Below are positions 11,326 through 20,594 of a DNA stretch of 64,000 nt, piece after piece; position 1 is the first letter of the stretch; the number at the start of each line of letters is the position of its first letter. Under the pieces are notes generated by a model. The model was not told where the DNA came from, did not search any database, and was given only the letters and a program-made list of their open reading frames with translations. The position numbers and the translations under genes were made by a program. The stretch comes from Verrucomicrobiia bacterium. Its GTDB lineage: Bacteria > Verrucomicrobiota > Verrucomicrobiia > Opitutales > Opitutaceae. The stretch is taken from the NCBI GenBank assembly GCA_011525695.1, contig WYBX01000032.1, forward strand, positions 1-64,000, given 5' to 3'.

Positions 11326-11784
11326 ATGATCCGTGCAATCGACCACATCAACATCGTCGTCGCCGATCTCGAGCGCTCCGTCCGGTTTTACACGGGCGTC
11401 CTTGGTTTTACCGAGCTTCGGCGTGCCGACCTTGCGGGCGAATGGATCGATCGGATTGTCGGGCTGTCCTCGGTCAGGGCCCGGGCGGTCTTCATCGTGG
11501 CACCGGCTGGCGAACCTCGGATCGAACTGCTCTGCTACGATGCCCCACCCGGCGTGTCGGTCGCCGACAATTCCCGCGCCAACACGGTGGGGCTCCGGCA
11601 CATCGCGCTGCGCGTCGACGATGTCGCGGCCATGGTCGCGCGGCTGCGCGCCGCCGGCGTCACGGTCTTCAGCGAACCCGTCCGGGTGCCGGCCGGCGTT
11701 GTGCATCATGACGCCGGCGAGAAGACGCTCGTCTATTTTCTCGATCCCGACGGGGTCATCCTGGAATTGGCGGAGTACCAATAG
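11326..11784 (+). CDS. VOC (glyoxalase/bleomycin-resistance fold) protein
   Basis: A 152-residue protein of the vicinal oxygen chelate superfamily, with two beta-alpha-beta-beta-beta modules. The first begins IRAIDHINIVVADLERSVRFY (His7 is a likely metal ligand); the second contains GLRHIALRVDDVAAMV and ends VYFLDPDGVILELAEY, whose final Glu matches the usual metal ligand. Members include glyoxalase I, methylmalonyl-CoA epimerase and extradiol dioxygenases. The spacing best fits a small lactoylglutathione-lyase-like protein, but the substrate cannot be assigned. It is a single gene, convergent with the methyltransferase on the other strand. Confidence 0.85.
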   Translation: MIRAIDHINIVVADLERSVRFYTGVLGFTELRRADLAGEWIDRIVGLSSVRARAVFIVAPAGEPRIELLCYDAPPGVSVADNSRANTVGLRHIALRVDDVAAMVARLRAAGVTVFSEPVRVPAGVVHHDAGEKTLVYFLDPDGVILELAEYQ

Positions 11785-11827
11785 TCCTCCGGCCGCAAGG
11801 CCGCGTGTGGGCGCCGCGCGCGACCGG

Positions 11828-12745
11828 TCACCCGGAGGCCTCCCAGCGGCCATAGATGCCGCACGGGAGGATCTTGCCATCGCGCGCGATGGGCAGCCCG
11901 ACCTCGCCCGCCGTGACCCGCCCGCCGCGATCGTGCAGCAGCTCCATGAGCAGATTGGCAACCACGGTGGGTGAGAGCCGCGCCGTGTAGGCATTGATCA
12001 GGAAGAACAGCGGATGTTCGCTCAACAGCGCGCGGCACTCGCGCAGGAGATCCCACAAATGTTCCTCGAGCCGCCACATTTCGCCCGTGCTGCCGCGGCC
12101 GAACGTCGGCGGATCCATGATAATCGCATCGTAGGTGCGACCGCGCTTCAATTCGCGCCGGGCGAATTTCAGGCAGTCATCGACAATCGTGCGGATCGGG
12201 GCGTCGGCGAGTCCGCTGAGCACCGCGTTTTCGCGGCACCATCGCACCATGCCTTCGGCGGCGTCGACATGGCAGACTGCGGCTCCGGCCTTGGCTGCGG
12301 CGATGGTGGCCGCGCCGGTGTAACCGAACAGGTTCAGGACATTCGGCGGCCGGCTGATCTGCGCCCGCGCCTGGGCAATCTTTGCGCTGAACCATTCCCA
12401 GTTAACCGCCTGCTCCGGAAACAGGCCCGTGTGCTTGAAGGACGTTGGCCGGATCTTGAAGGTCAGCCCCAGCGGCCCGTAGCCGATCGTCCAGTGCTCG
12501 GGCAGCTGCCGCTTGAACTCCCAGCGGCCGCCACCCTGGTCACTGCGATGGTAGAATCCGTCCCAACCAGACCAGGGAGTTCCTGGCGCGACCCCATGCC
12601 GGGGCCAGATGATTTGCGGATCCGGACGGATCAACGCGAACTCACCCCAGCGCTCGTGCTTCATGCCGTCGCCCGCATCGAGCAGCTGGTAGTCATGCCA
12701 GCGGTCGGCGACGAGCAGGGCGGGGCGTTCAAGGTCGGCAGGCAT
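11828..12745 (-). CDS. Class I SAM-dependent rRNA methyltransferase-like protein
   Basis: A 305-residue protein with a Rossmann methyltransferase domain in its C-terminal two thirds. Motif I is NLFGYTGAATIAAAKAGA, an acidic residue follows in CHVDAAEGMVRW, and the catalytic motif IV is IIMDPPTFGRG. This is the pattern of RlmI/RlmK-like 23S rRNA cytosine and guanine methyltransferases, though the PUA domain of RlmI is missing. The N-terminal half has a conserved beta-rich segment including IIWPRHG and YHRSDQGGGRWEF. The ATG at 12745 is preferred; a TTG at 12763 would add six residues. The actual RNA target is not known. Confidence 0.8.
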   Translation of the reverse strand: MPADLERPALLVADRWHDYQLLDAGDGMKHERWGEFALIRPDPQIIWPRHGVAPGTPWSGWDGFYHRSDQGGGRWEFKRQLPEHWTIGYGPLGLTFKIRPTSFKHTGLFPEQAVNWEWFSAKIAQARAQISRPPNVLNLFGYTGAATIAAAKAGAAVCHVDAAEGMVRWCRENAVLSGLADAPIRTIVDDCLKFARRELKRGRTYDAIIMDPPTFGRGSTGEMWRLEEHLWDLLRECRALLSEHPLFFLINAYTARLSPTVVANLLMELLHDRGGRVTAGEVGLPIARDGKILPCGIYGRWEASG

Positions 12746-12970
12746 GCGAACAGGGTCAGGCAATGCCGCGGCTCCTGCACTGTCGAGCCGGTGTTTCGAG
12801 TCGGGAAGGTTGGGACGGAACCCTCCGGAGGCGCCACGCTTCCGGGCTCAAGCCTGGAGCGGGGACCCACCAGATGACTGGGTGGTCACCCCACTGCCAG
12901 CGGTGGGCGGGTCAGGCATATTGGCCGAAGTGGCTGCCCGAAAATGGTCTCGGGCCACTGCCGACACTCC

Positions 12971-14002
12971 ATGAACCTCACCCGCACCTTGTGCGCTGCC
13001 CTGGCGGCGCTCCCACTCATCACCGCGCTCGAGCTCGCCGCCGACACGGTTGAAATCCGAAACGGCGCCCGAATCATCGGCAACATCACCGGGATCAGTG
13101 ACGGCTCGATTGTGGTCGAGACCGATTATGCCGGCACGCTCACGATCAAGCAGTCGGAGGTCGCCTCCTTCAGCACGGACGCGCCCGTGGCGGTGCGGCT
13201 CGCCACCGGAACGCGGTTCGACGGCCGGGTCACGAGCGGAACGAACGGGGCGCTGCAGATCGCCGGCTCGGATGGCACCATCACCACGTCCGTCGACCGG
13301 GTTGCGGCCAGCTGGGCTGCCGGCGGCACCGATCCCATGGTCGAGCGCCGGTGGAGTTATGAGGCCTCGGTGGATGTCGCCGGCAAGACGGGCAACAGCG
13401 ATCAGCTCGGCACCGCGGCCGACCTGCGCGCAACCCTCAGCACGCTGCAGGACACGCTCCAGTTCTATTCCACCTATAACCGCCAGGTGACGGACGGTTT
13501 GAAGGCGGCCGATCAGCTCAAGGTCGGCGTCGATTACCAGAACAACTTCTCCGGCCGCTATTCCTGGTACGTCCGGGACGAGGGTGGCTTCGATCGCGTG
13601 AAGGACATCGAGCTCTACAACATCGCCGCGGCCGGGCTGGGCCTGGACCTGATCAAGGAGCCGAAGCGGACGCTGACCGGCCGGGCCGGCCTTTCCTTCC
13701 GCTACGAAGGCTACCGCGATCCGGCCACGCCGGATGTGAAGAGCGCCGGCCTGGATTTCGGGCTGAACAACGACATGGAGTTTGGCATCTCGAAACTGGT
13801 CACGCGCCTGGCCTACGTGCCCTCGTTCGAGGACTTCGGCAACTACCGGGTGACGCACGAGACATTTTATCAAATTCCCCTGGCGCATCCCGCCTGGAAG
13901 CTGCGGCTTGGCGTCAGCAACGATTACAACAGCCAGCCACCCGCAGGGATTGAAAAGCTGGATACGGCCTACTTCACGCGCCTGGTGCTGAACTGGGATT
14001 GA
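12971..14002 (+). CDS. DUF481 outer-membrane beta-barrel protein
   Basis: A 343-residue exported protein. An N-terminal signal peptide (about 1-23, ending near ELAADT) is followed by a beta-rich segment, VEIRNGARIIGNITGI and two related repeats, similar to small RNA-binding-like barrels in bacterial exported proteins. From about residue 120 comes a DUF481 domain with alternating aromatic and polar strands, for example KTGNSDQ and FSGRYSWYVRDEGGFDRV, ending in Trp-Asp as expected for a barrel C-terminus. DUF481 proteins are salt- or stress-induced outer-membrane proteins of uncertain role. It is a single gene with no evident operon. Confidence 0.85.
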   Translation: MNLTRTLCAALAALPLITALELAADTVEIRNGARIIGNITGISDGSIVVETDYAGTLTIKQSEVASFSTDAPVAVRLATGTRFDGRVTSGTNGALQIAGSDGTITTSVDRVAASWAAGGTDPMVERRWSYEASVDVAGKTGNSDQLGTAADLRATLSTLQDTLQFYSTYNRQVTDGLKAADQLKVGVDYQNNFSGRYSWYVRDEGGFDRVKDIELYNIAAAGLGLDLIKEPKRTLTGRAGLSFRYEGYRDPATPDVKSAGLDFGLNNDMEFGISKLVTRLAYVPSFEDFGNYRVTHETFYQIPLAHPAWKLRLGVSNDYNSQPPAGIEKLDTAYFTRLVLNWD

Positions 14003-14093
14003 GCCGGCGTCACATCATTTCCCGTCGAGCCGGAAGCGGAGAGAAACTAACAACTGCGTTCCAATCGGGTTTTCACCTTCTGCCAGGAGGTAC

Positions 14094-14228
14094 TCACTCA
14101 AGTTGGCCGTCGCCCACTGCGATCTCCGCTTGAGATAGCCAGACGGTGCCATCTTCGATCCGCAGACGAATGTCAGGACGGCCATCCTTGGCCGGGTAGA
14201 TAATGATCTTCTCGGCGTCGTTGCTCAT
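14094..14228 (-). pseudogene. RhuM/virulence-protein N-terminal remnant
   Basis: From the ATG at 14228 the frame reads MSNDAEKIIIYPAKDGRPDI and continues through a VWLSQAEIA segment, matching the first ~37 residues of RhuM-type proteins. The full family is about 300 residues. Here the homology stops after AEIA and the frame ends seven codons later. Nothing recognisable of the missing part follows. It looks like a decayed fragment of an accessory gene, possibly once linked to a mobile region. Too short to be functional by itself. Confidence 0.6.
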
Positions 14229-14280
14229 AGCCCAAGCCTGGGGCTTGCCGCGGTGAGAGCGAGCGATTCCACTCGGCGCC

Positions 14281-14868
14281 ATGGATCCCCATGCCCGCGC
14301 CCGCGAACTGATCGACGCCGCCCATGCGGCGGATCCCCGGCGCACGGCGGACGGGCGGCCGGCGGAACTGGTCTATGCCGAGCGGATGGAAGCGTGGGTG
14401 TTACGGCTTGTGCCGGAGGCGACGCCCGCGTTGAGGCTTGCCGCCCGCGCCCAGCACCTCGAGCGCTGGACCGTTCCCCGCGCGAGCTTCCCGCTCGACC
14501 GGCCGGGGTACCATGCCTGGCGGCGATCACTCTACACCCGGCAGGCCGAACGGGCCCGGGAATTGTTCGCCCAAGCCGGCGTCGCCGCGGGCGAGGCGGC
14601 TGAGGTCGCAAAATGGATCGCGAAGGAGGGGCTCAAGACCAATCCGGGTACGCAGGCACTGGAGGATGCGGCGTGCCTCGTTTTCCTCGAAAGCGAGCTC
14701 GGCGCGTTCGCGGCGCAGCATGCATCGTATCCGAGGGAGAAATTCGTAGAGATTCTGCGAAAGACCTGGCGGAAGATGTCACCACGGGCGCGGGAGCTGG
14801 CGCTCGGGCTCGAACTGCCCGCTCCGATTGCCGGAATCGTCCGCGACGCGGCCCAGTCTGAATCATAG
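14281..14868 (+). CDS. DUF4202 domain-containing protein
   Basis: A 195-residue soluble protein that spans the whole DUF4202 family. Recognisable segments are ARELIDAAHAADPRR, LVYAERMEAWVLRL, LRLAARAQHLERWTVPR and the helical YHAWRRSLYTRQAERA. The fold is mostly helical with conserved His and Arg residues, and may be distantly HD-like. Its biochemical role is unknown. It begins 52 nt after the RhuM remnant on the other strand. The ATG is 36 nt into a region free of other genes; the start is supported by the domain beginning at residue 5. Confidence 0.85.
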   Translation: MDPHARARELIDAAHAADPRRTADGRPAELVYAERMEAWVLRLVPEATPALRLAARAQHLERWTVPRASFPLDRPGYHAWRRSLYTRQAERARELFAQAGVAAGEAAEVAKWIAKEGLKTNPGTQALEDAACLVFLESELGAFAAQHASYPREKFVEILRKTWRKMSPRARELALGLELPAPIAGIVRDAAQSES

Positions 14869-15052
14869 GCGAACCGTGATCCGAGGAGGCGCGGGATCGA
14901 CAGGATTGCATGTCCTGCGCCGGTCGGAGACGCGGCGCTACGGCAATCATCAACATCTGCCTTGCTCCGTGAACTCCGGTTCTTGCCTCTGTGCACTCTG
15001 TGTCCCAACAAATAACCTTTGGTGGCGGCTGCCGCGGTAGGATTCTTCCGGG

Positions 15053-16732
15053 CTATCCTCCGGCGGCACGGTACAGCAGGAACACCACCAGCTGGGCGGA
15101 GAACACGCGCAGCAGCATGACCAGCGGATAAACGGTGGCGTACGCGACCGCCGGCGCATCGCTGCCGGTCGTTTCCTGGGCAAAGGCCAGCGCCGGCGGA
15201 TCCGTCATGCTGCCGGCCAGGAGTCCGCAGAGTTCGGCGTAATTGAGCTTTTTCAAAATCCGGGCGCTGATGCCGACGACCAGCAGCGGCAGCGCCGTGA
15301 TGACGGCCCCATACGCCAGCCAGCGCAGCCCGTCCGCCCCCAGCAGCACCTCGACGAATTTCTCCCCGGAGCGCAGTCCCACGGCGGCTAGGAACAGCGT
15401 GATGCCGACCTCGCGGAGCATCAGGTTGGCGTTGGTCGGCATGTGCCACACAAGTGGCCCCGTGTTTGCGACCCGCGACAGCAGGATCGCCACCACGAGC
15501 GGACCGCCGGCGAGCCCGAGCTTAACCGCGGCGGGCAGGCCGGGGATCATCAGCGGAATGCTGCCCGCCAGCACGCCGAGTACAATGCCGGCAAAGAAGG
15601 GGATCGGCTGCGGCGAATTGAGCGCCTTGTTCGAGTTTCCCACCGCCGCGGCGACGTGATCGATCTGCGGCGACTCGCCGACCACCATCAGCACGTCGCC
15701 AAACTGCAGCCGGAAACCCGCGGTGGGCGAAAACTCGATCCCGCCGCGCGTCACCCGTGTGACGACCACATTGTGGTGCGCGAAGACATCGAGGTCGGCG
15801 AGCTGCCGACCATAGATATCGCTGCGCGTCACGATCAGCCGCCGGTTTGTCACCGCGCCGGGCAGCGACTTCAGATCCACGCCGGCATCCGAGCCGACCA
15901 CAATCCGCAAGCCCTCGAGCCCCTCCTCCGGGCCGACCGCATGGAGGATATCGCCGAGCCGGAGGAGCGTCTCGGGCCGGGCAACGTCGACCTTTCCCTC
16001 GCGGGAAAACCGGGACACGACCACCCCGGATCCCTCGAGTCCCGGAATCTTCCCCAATGGCCGGCCGATGAGGTTCGCGTTGCGCACCTCGAAATTGCGG
16101 GTCTTGGGCTGCGGCACGCGCGGCTGCTGGGATGACTCTGCTTCTGCCACCTCCGCCTTCACATCAATCCGGAAGGCAGAACGCACCAGCAGCATGGTGA
16201 GGATGATGCCGATGATGCCGAAGGGATAGGCCACGGCGTAGGCCAGGCCCTGGATGACTGCGGCGGACTCGCCCGCCTGCACCTGCTCCAATGCCTGTTG
16301 GCCGGCGGCAAGGCTGGGCGTGTTCGTGGTTGCCCCGGAGAGCAGGCCGATGCCCGCCGGCAGTTCGACAAAGCCGAAAGTGATCCAGATCACGGTCACG
16401 CCCGCGCCGAGCAGCACGACGGTGGCGGCGAAGGCGTTGAGCACGAGCCCGCGGGCCCGCAGCGAACCGAAGAAACCAGGCCCGATCTGCAACCCGAGCG
16501 TGTAGACAAAGAGGATCAACCCGAATTCGCGGACGAACTCGAGGACATGGGCGTTGATCGAAAGCTTGAAGTAACCAATCGCGAGTCCGGCGAACAGCAC
16601 GCCGGCGATTCCGAGGCTGACGCCAAGGACCCGGATCTTGCCCAGGGCGGTCCCGGCGGCGCCGGCCAGCCCGAGCAGCACCACGGTGCGGGCCACCGAA
16701 TCCTGTGCGAAGAGTTCCTGAATCCAGCCCAT
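15053..16732 (-). CDS. Aspartate:alanine-exchanger-family transporter with TrkA-C domains
   Basis: A 559-residue inner-membrane protein of the AAE family (YidE/YbjL type). The first half contains about six hydrophobic helices with the family repeat GLILFVYTLGLQIGPGFF. Two cytoplasmic TrkA-C (RCK-C) domains follow (about residues 200-370), then a second membrane block with GITLFLAAVGLRSGEKF, a pattern like the first repeat, and GLLAGSMTDPPALAFA. Family members exchange dicarboxylic amino acids, while YidE/YbjL proteins have unknown substrates. The ATG at 16732 is preferred over a TTG at 16753. The gene is unlinked to an aspartate decarboxylase. Confidence 0.87.
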   Translation of the reverse strand: MGWIQELFAQDSVARTVVLLGLAGAAGTALGKIRVLGVSLGIAGVLFAGLAIGYFKLSINAHVLEFVREFGLILFVYTLGLQIGPGFFGSLRARGLVLNAFAATVVLLGAGVTVIWITFGFVELPAGIGLLSGATTNTPSLAAGQQALEQVQAGESAAVIQGLAYAVAYPFGIIGIILTMLLVRSAFRIDVKAEVAEAESSQQPRVPQPKTRNFEVRNANLIGRPLGKIPGLEGSGVVVSRFSREGKVDVARPETLLRLGDILHAVGPEEGLEGLRIVVGSDAGVDLKSLPGAVTNRRLIVTRSDIYGRQLADLDVFAHHNVVVTRVTRGGIEFSPTAGFRLQFGDVLMVVGESPQIDHVAAAVGNSNKALNSPQPIPFFAGIVLGVLAGSIPLMIPGLPAAVKLGLAGGPLVVAILLSRVANTGPLVWHMPTNANLMLREVGITLFLAAVGLRSGEKFVEVLLGADGLRWLAYGAVITALPLLVVGISARILKKLNYAELCGLLAGSMTDPPALAFAQETTGSDAPAVAYATVYPLVMLLRVFSAQLVVFLLYRAAGG

Positions 16733-16966
16733 GTTGCCATTGAACCTACGCAAGGTTCAGCTCCGGGACCACTGAGTTTTTTCGAAATTTCCATCGCCTC
16801 ACCTGCGCCGAACGAAGCCGGATCGGTTGCGGTTTGTGGCCTGTCGCGCTTGCACATTGGGAGCCCCATGGCTTCCGTCTGGGGCGAACCGACTGGTCTC
16901 CGCGCTCCCGCTGCGACCAAGCCTGCGGTGAAGGTTCACCGCCCCAACCAGTCTCCCCAACCCCGA

Positions 16967-17443
16967 ATGCATCCTGCACGACGCAAGAATCTCCGCCGAG
17001 TCGCGCTCCTGGCGCTCGTGGCGCTGGCCCTGATCCAGTTCGTCCGACCCGCGCCCAATGCCGGGGAACCGGAGGGGGCCAATTCCATCGTTGCGAAGCA
17101 CACCGTACCGGACGACGTGCGCGCGATCCTCCGCCGATCCTGTTACGACTGCCACTCCGATCGGACGGACTATCCCTGGTACGCCCAGGTGCAGCCGGTC
17201 CGGTGGTGGCTCGATTCGCACATCGAGGAAGGCAAGGAGCACCTCAATTTTTCCGAATTTGGAAGTTACGACCGGCGGACCGCCACCCATGCACTCGACG
17301 AGCTGGTGAACACGCTCATAGCCGGATCGATGCCGCTGAAATCCTATACGCTCCTGCATCGGGACGCGGCGCTCACCAAGGCGGAGGCCGACCGGGTGAT
17401 GGACTGGGCCGAGGATCTGATCGACGACATCTCAGCCGACTGA
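16967..17443 (+). CDS. Haem-binding-domain (CxxCH) exported protein
   Basis: A 158-residue protein with an N-terminal membrane anchor or signal (about 10-26, LRRVALLALVALALIQF) and a single c-type haem motif, CYDCH, near residue 60. The motif sits in the conserved setting VRAILRRSCYDCHSDRTDYPWYAQVQPV. This matches the haem_bd domain found in Verrucomicrobia and Bacteroidetes, often with SxPWYa(x)V after the haem site. It should be periplasmic with one covalent haem; the electron partner is unknown. The ATG at 16967 fits the short leader; longer upstream reading frame lacks family similarity. Confidence 0.85.
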   Translation: MHPARRKNLRRVALLALVALALIQFVRPAPNAGEPEGANSIVAKHTVPDDVRAILRRSCYDCHSDRTDYPWYAQVQPVRWWLDSHIEEGKEHLNFSEFGSYDRRTATHALDELVNTLIAGSMPLKSYTLLHRDAALTKAEADRVMDWAEDLIDDISAD

Positions 17444-17549
17444 GCCGGAACATTCATCAGGGAACTGCGAACAACGCGAAGCAGCGCGAAGTCTCAGGAG
17501 TGGCAACGGGACGGCTCGCAATCTGACGGGGCCGGGCCAGTCTCGAGGG

Positions 17550-17774
17550 ATGGTCACCATCGCCCGCTGCTTCACGATCGATCAGGCGCTGTTCATGCGT
17601 TCGCTCCTGGAAGGTTGCGGGATCCAGGCCTTCGTGCCGGACGAGCTGACGGCGCAGACGGACCCGGTGATATTCATGGGTTCGATGAACAGCATCCGGG
17701 TTCAGGTGAACGATGCCGATGCTGTCGCCGCCCGGGCGATTCTCGATCAGAACCACCTGCCTCACGAGGAGTGA
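17550..17774 (+). CDS. DUF2007 putative signal-transducing protein
   Basis: A 74-residue protein of the DUF2007 family, recognisable from the opening MVTIARCFTIDQALFMRSLL and the central GIQAFVPDE. It ends in an alpha-beta unit, IRVQVNDADAVAARAIL. The family shares a PII-like ferredoxin fold and is often annotated as a putative signal-transducing protein; ligand and partner are unknown. It is a single small gene between the haem-binding protein and the convergent hydrolase. Downstream of its stop the next gene's stop is 42 nt away on the other strand. Confidence 0.82.
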   Translation: MVTIARCFTIDQALFMRSLLEGCGIQAFVPDELTAQTDPVIFMGSMNSIRVQVNDADAVAARAILDQNHLPHEE

Positions 17775-17816
17775 AACCCGCCGGCGATCGCGCCCGGGAA
17801 ACTCCCCGGGCCGGAG

Positions 17817-19022
17817 TCATCGGCGTGCCGGGGCCGGCTCGTCGGGTGGCGTGAGGGCGCCGAGGACGCGGCCGATGAATCCGTCGAGCGCCGCGTTGTC
17901 CTTGATCCACCGGACCACGATCACCAAATCGTGCTCCCAGTCCAGATACACGATGTTCTGACCGTTCCCCCGGAAGGTGATGCTGGAGGCGGGGGCGGCG
18001 GGGACCGACTTCCGATCCAGGTTGAGATACCAGTTGGCAAACCCGTAGCCGGGGTTGGCCTGGCCGGAAGTCCGCGCCAGCGCGATCCATTCCTCCGAAA
18101 TGATCCTTCGGCCGTCCCAGCTGCCGTGCCGGAGGAAGAGGTAGCCGAAGCGCGCCAGATCCCAGGCACTGATGAACAATCCGCCCCCGAAATGTCCGCC
18201 GCCGCTCACCGACTGCACCCGGCGTCCGTCCAGCAGCACCCAGGAATTGTCGTAACCATGCCACCGCCAGGTTGGCGACGCGCCGATCGGATCCATCACC
18301 TGCTCGCGCAGCACCTGGGGCAACGGCTCGCGCCAGACGTGGAGGGCGCAGAGCGCCAGCAGGTTCACCCGCACGTCATTGTACTTGAAATACGTTCCAG
18401 GCTCGTGCTTCGGGCGGTGGGGGTGGTCGGCCGGCGTAAGGCCCACCGGTCGATCGGCCCAATCCGGCATCTCCCAGAGCGTGCCCGACCAGTCGCTTGT
18501 CTGCCGCAGGAGGTGATCCCAGGTGATCGGGGCATTGTGCGGATCGCCAAACAAACGGTCGCGCTCCCCGCTCGGCAGGTAGCCGGCCACACGATCATGG
18601 ACGTCGCGGATGAGCCTGCGATCCCAGGCGAGCCCCACGACAGTGCTGAGGAAGGTCTTGGCCACGCTGAAGGTCATGTCCGTCCGCACGGTGTCGCCCC
18701 ACGAGGCGGCGACATAGCCCCGGCGAATCACGATTCCGTTGGCGGACGCGCGCGGCTGTGTGGGTCCGAGCAGCCGAAACTCCGGCTCCCGCTGGCCGAA
18801 CGTCGCCTGCAGATCCGCGGCGAGATCCTTGGTCGCGGGGTTTTCGTTCGCCACCGCGAAATCGACCGCCGCCTGCAGCCCGGTCGCGTCAAAGCCGAGC
18901 TCGGCCGGCGGTCTCTCCTCCCAGCCGCCCCGCGGTGGAAAGTAGGCGGCAGCGGCCAGCGTGGTGGCAGCCCAGACAAGGAAGGCTGGGCGGAGGAAAC
19001 GGACGATGAGATTGGCAATCAT
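17817..19022 (-). CDS. Serine hydrolase of the beta-lactamase (class C) superfamily
   Basis: A 401-residue protein with an N-terminal signal segment (about 5-27). The active-site SxxK is SVAK at residues 119-122 (TFSVAKTF), and a candidate YxN is the YND in TYFKYNDVRVN. The third KTG-like element is not clear; FRGNGQ near the C-terminus is a candidate. Family members include esterases, D-aminopeptidases and class C beta-lactamases; antibiotic resistance should not be assumed. It starts 22 nt after the stop of the threonine deaminase on the same strand, so the two may be cotranscribed, but no shared pathway is obvious. Confidence 0.8.
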   Translation of the reverse strand: MIANLIVRFLRPAFLVWAATTLAAAAYFPPRGGWEERPPAELGFDATGLQAAVDFAVANENPATKDLAADLQATFGQREPEFRLLGPTQPRASANGIVIRRGYVAASWGDTVRTDMTFSVAKTFLSTVVGLAWDRRLIRDVHDRVAGYLPSGERDRLFGDPHNAPITWDHLLRQTSDWSGTLWEMPDWADRPVGLTPADHPHRPKHEPGTYFKYNDVRVNLLALCALHVWREPLPQVLREQVMDPIGASPTWRWHGYDNSWVLLDGRRVQSVSGGGHFGGGLFISAWDLARFGYLFLRHGSWDGRRIISEEWIALARTSGQANPGYGFANWYLNLDRKSVPAAPASSITFRGNGQNIVYLDWEHDLVIVVRWIKDNAALDGFIGRVLGALTPPDEPAPARR

Positions 19023-19044
19023 GGGGGGAAAGCGGTCGGGCGGT

Positions 19045-20259
19045 TCACCTCGCCAGGGCGATGGGGAAGCCATGCTTCTTCAGGGTGCGATGGAGGGTGG
19101 CAATGTGCGCCCGATCGCGCGTCTCCACCGTGCACAGCACCTGCACCGCGCTCACATCGGGGCCGCTGAACGCGCGATCGTGGGCGATGTCCTTGATGCT
19201 CGCCCCGCACGACGCGATCACGCGGCACAACTCCGCAAGTCCGCCGGGCCGATCGCTGATCCGGGCGGTGAACCGCGACAGCCGCCCGTCGTGCACGAGA
19301 CCCATCTCGATCACACGGCTGAGGATCGCCGGATCGATGTTGCCACCGCCCACAATGAGCGCGACCCGCTTGCCCGCGAGCCGGGGCAGCTTGCCGGCCA
19401 TCATGGCGGCCAACGGCACCGCCGCCGCCCCCTCCACCACCGTCTTTTCCAGCTCCACCATCCGCAGGATGGCCAGTGCGACCCAGTTTTCGGATACGCT
19501 GACGACCTCATCCACCCGCGAACTCGCAAGGGCGTAGGCGTTGGTGCCGACAACCATGGTCGCCAGCCCGTCGGCGAGGGTCGCGCGCCGGGCCACGCGC
19601 ACCGGGCGGTGGGCGGCCAGGGCGGCAGCGAAGTTTCCGGTCGCTGTGCTTTCGACCGCAATCAACCGGATCCGCGGCCGCAGGGCCTTGACCACCACGG
19701 CGACGCCGGCGAGCAGCCCGCCGCCCCCCACCGGGCAGACAATCGCATCGACGTCGCCGACCTGCTGGAGCAGTTCCAGCGCCAGCGTCCCCTGTCCGGC
19801 GATGATGTCGGGATCGTCAAACCCGTGGATGTAGGTCAGTCCCTCCTCCGCCGCGAGCCGATCGGCCTCGGCACGGGCCTCGGCGAAATCGCGCCCATGC
19901 ACCAGTACCTTCGCGCCCAGCCGCTGGCAGGTGGTGATCTTGATCAGCGGCGCGTAGTCGGGCATGACCACCGTCACCGCGATGCCGAGGAGATGGCCGT
20001 GATAGGCAAGCCCGAGTGCATGATTGCCGGCACTGGCGGCGACGACTCCCTTGCGCTTTTTGTCGGCGGAGAGCCGGAGCAAGGCATTGCGGGCGCCGCG
20101 CTCCTTGAACGAACCGGTGCGCTGGAGGTTCTCCAGCTTGCAGACGATCCGAGCCCCCGTGATTTCAGAAAGCGGGATGGAGGTCGGGCACGGACTGACC
20201 ACAATGCCACTGGCGATGCGTCGCTGCGCAGCACGAATATCGGACAGCGTGACAGGCAT
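19045..20259 (-). CDS. ilvA: Threonine ammonia-lyase (threonine dehydratase)
   Basis: A 404-residue PLP enzyme converting threonine to 2-oxobutanoate and ammonia. The PLP lysine is Lys52 in TGSFKERGARN, the phosphate loop is VGGGGLLAG, and a serine-rich SAGNH motif is present. A C-terminal ACT domain (about 330-404, SRFTARISDRPGGLAELCRV) gives the short, single-ACT form common in bacteria, whether catabolic or biosynthetic. It would be the entry to isoleucine synthesis unless used for catabolism. The ATG at 20259 is placed directly before the PLP domain (MPVTLSDIRAAQ). The gene lies upstream of, and may be cotranscribed with, the serine hydrolase. Confidence 0.9.
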   Translation of the reverse strand: MPVTLSDIRAAQRRIASGIVVSPCPTSIPLSEITGARIVCKLENLQRTGSFKERGARNALLRLSADKKRKGVVAASAGNHALGLAYHGHLLGIAVTVVMPDYAPLIKITTCQRLGAKVLVHGRDFAEARAEADRLAAEEGLTYIHGFDDPDIIAGQGTLALELLQQVGDVDAIVCPVGGGGLLAGVAVVVKALRPRIRLIAVESTATGNFAAALAAHRPVRVARRATLADGLATMVVGTNAYALASSRVDEVVSVSENWVALAILRMVELEKTVVEGAAAVPLAAMMAGKLPRLAGKRVALIVGGGNIDPAILSRVIEMGLVHDGRLSRFTARISDRPGGLAELCRVIASCGASIKDIAHDRAFSGPDVSAVQVLCTVETRDRAHIATLHRTLKKHGFPIALAR

Positions 20260-20594
20260 GATTTCACGATCGCCGCTGGGCGTCGGCGAGGCGAACCTGA
20301 AACTTCGGTGGCGGCGCAACACTTTGCGTCATTTCGGTGAACCGATTCGACTGCGCGGCGGTCCATCGCCGGGATGCGCCTTTCCCGCAATGCAACCCCC
20401 GCCACTACCGAGGATTTGCGTTGCCGAGGGCAGGTGCCGGGTTACACCGGGCTGCGCATGCCGCCGGCCGTTTCCCATAGCTACGATGCTCCCGATTTTC
20501 CACCCCTTGCGTGCGCAGCAGCTCCCCGGGTGCGGGCGCGACAAGCGGAATGCCTATGCCCGGCCGGTGAGCGCCGGCCCGATTGAGTGCCGCC
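20260..20594. other. Intergenic region without a recognised feature
   Basis: A 335-bp gap between the divergent ilvA and the RelE-like gene. No convincing gene, tRNA, terminator or repeat was seen. The stretch GCCGGCCGTTTC and two GC-rich inverted patches (around 20400 and 20575) could form weak stems. It presumably carries the two outward promoters, but no clear -35/-10 pair stands out. Confidence 0.5.

Noticed and set aside
16298-16966. Open frame extending the haem-binding protein upstream
   Set aside because: It is antisense to the AAE transporter and lacks family similarity; the signal segment begins at 16967.
17817-19022. Antibiotic-resistance beta-lactamase
   Set aside because: The SxxK fold alone is shared with esterases and peptidases, and the KTG element is unclear.
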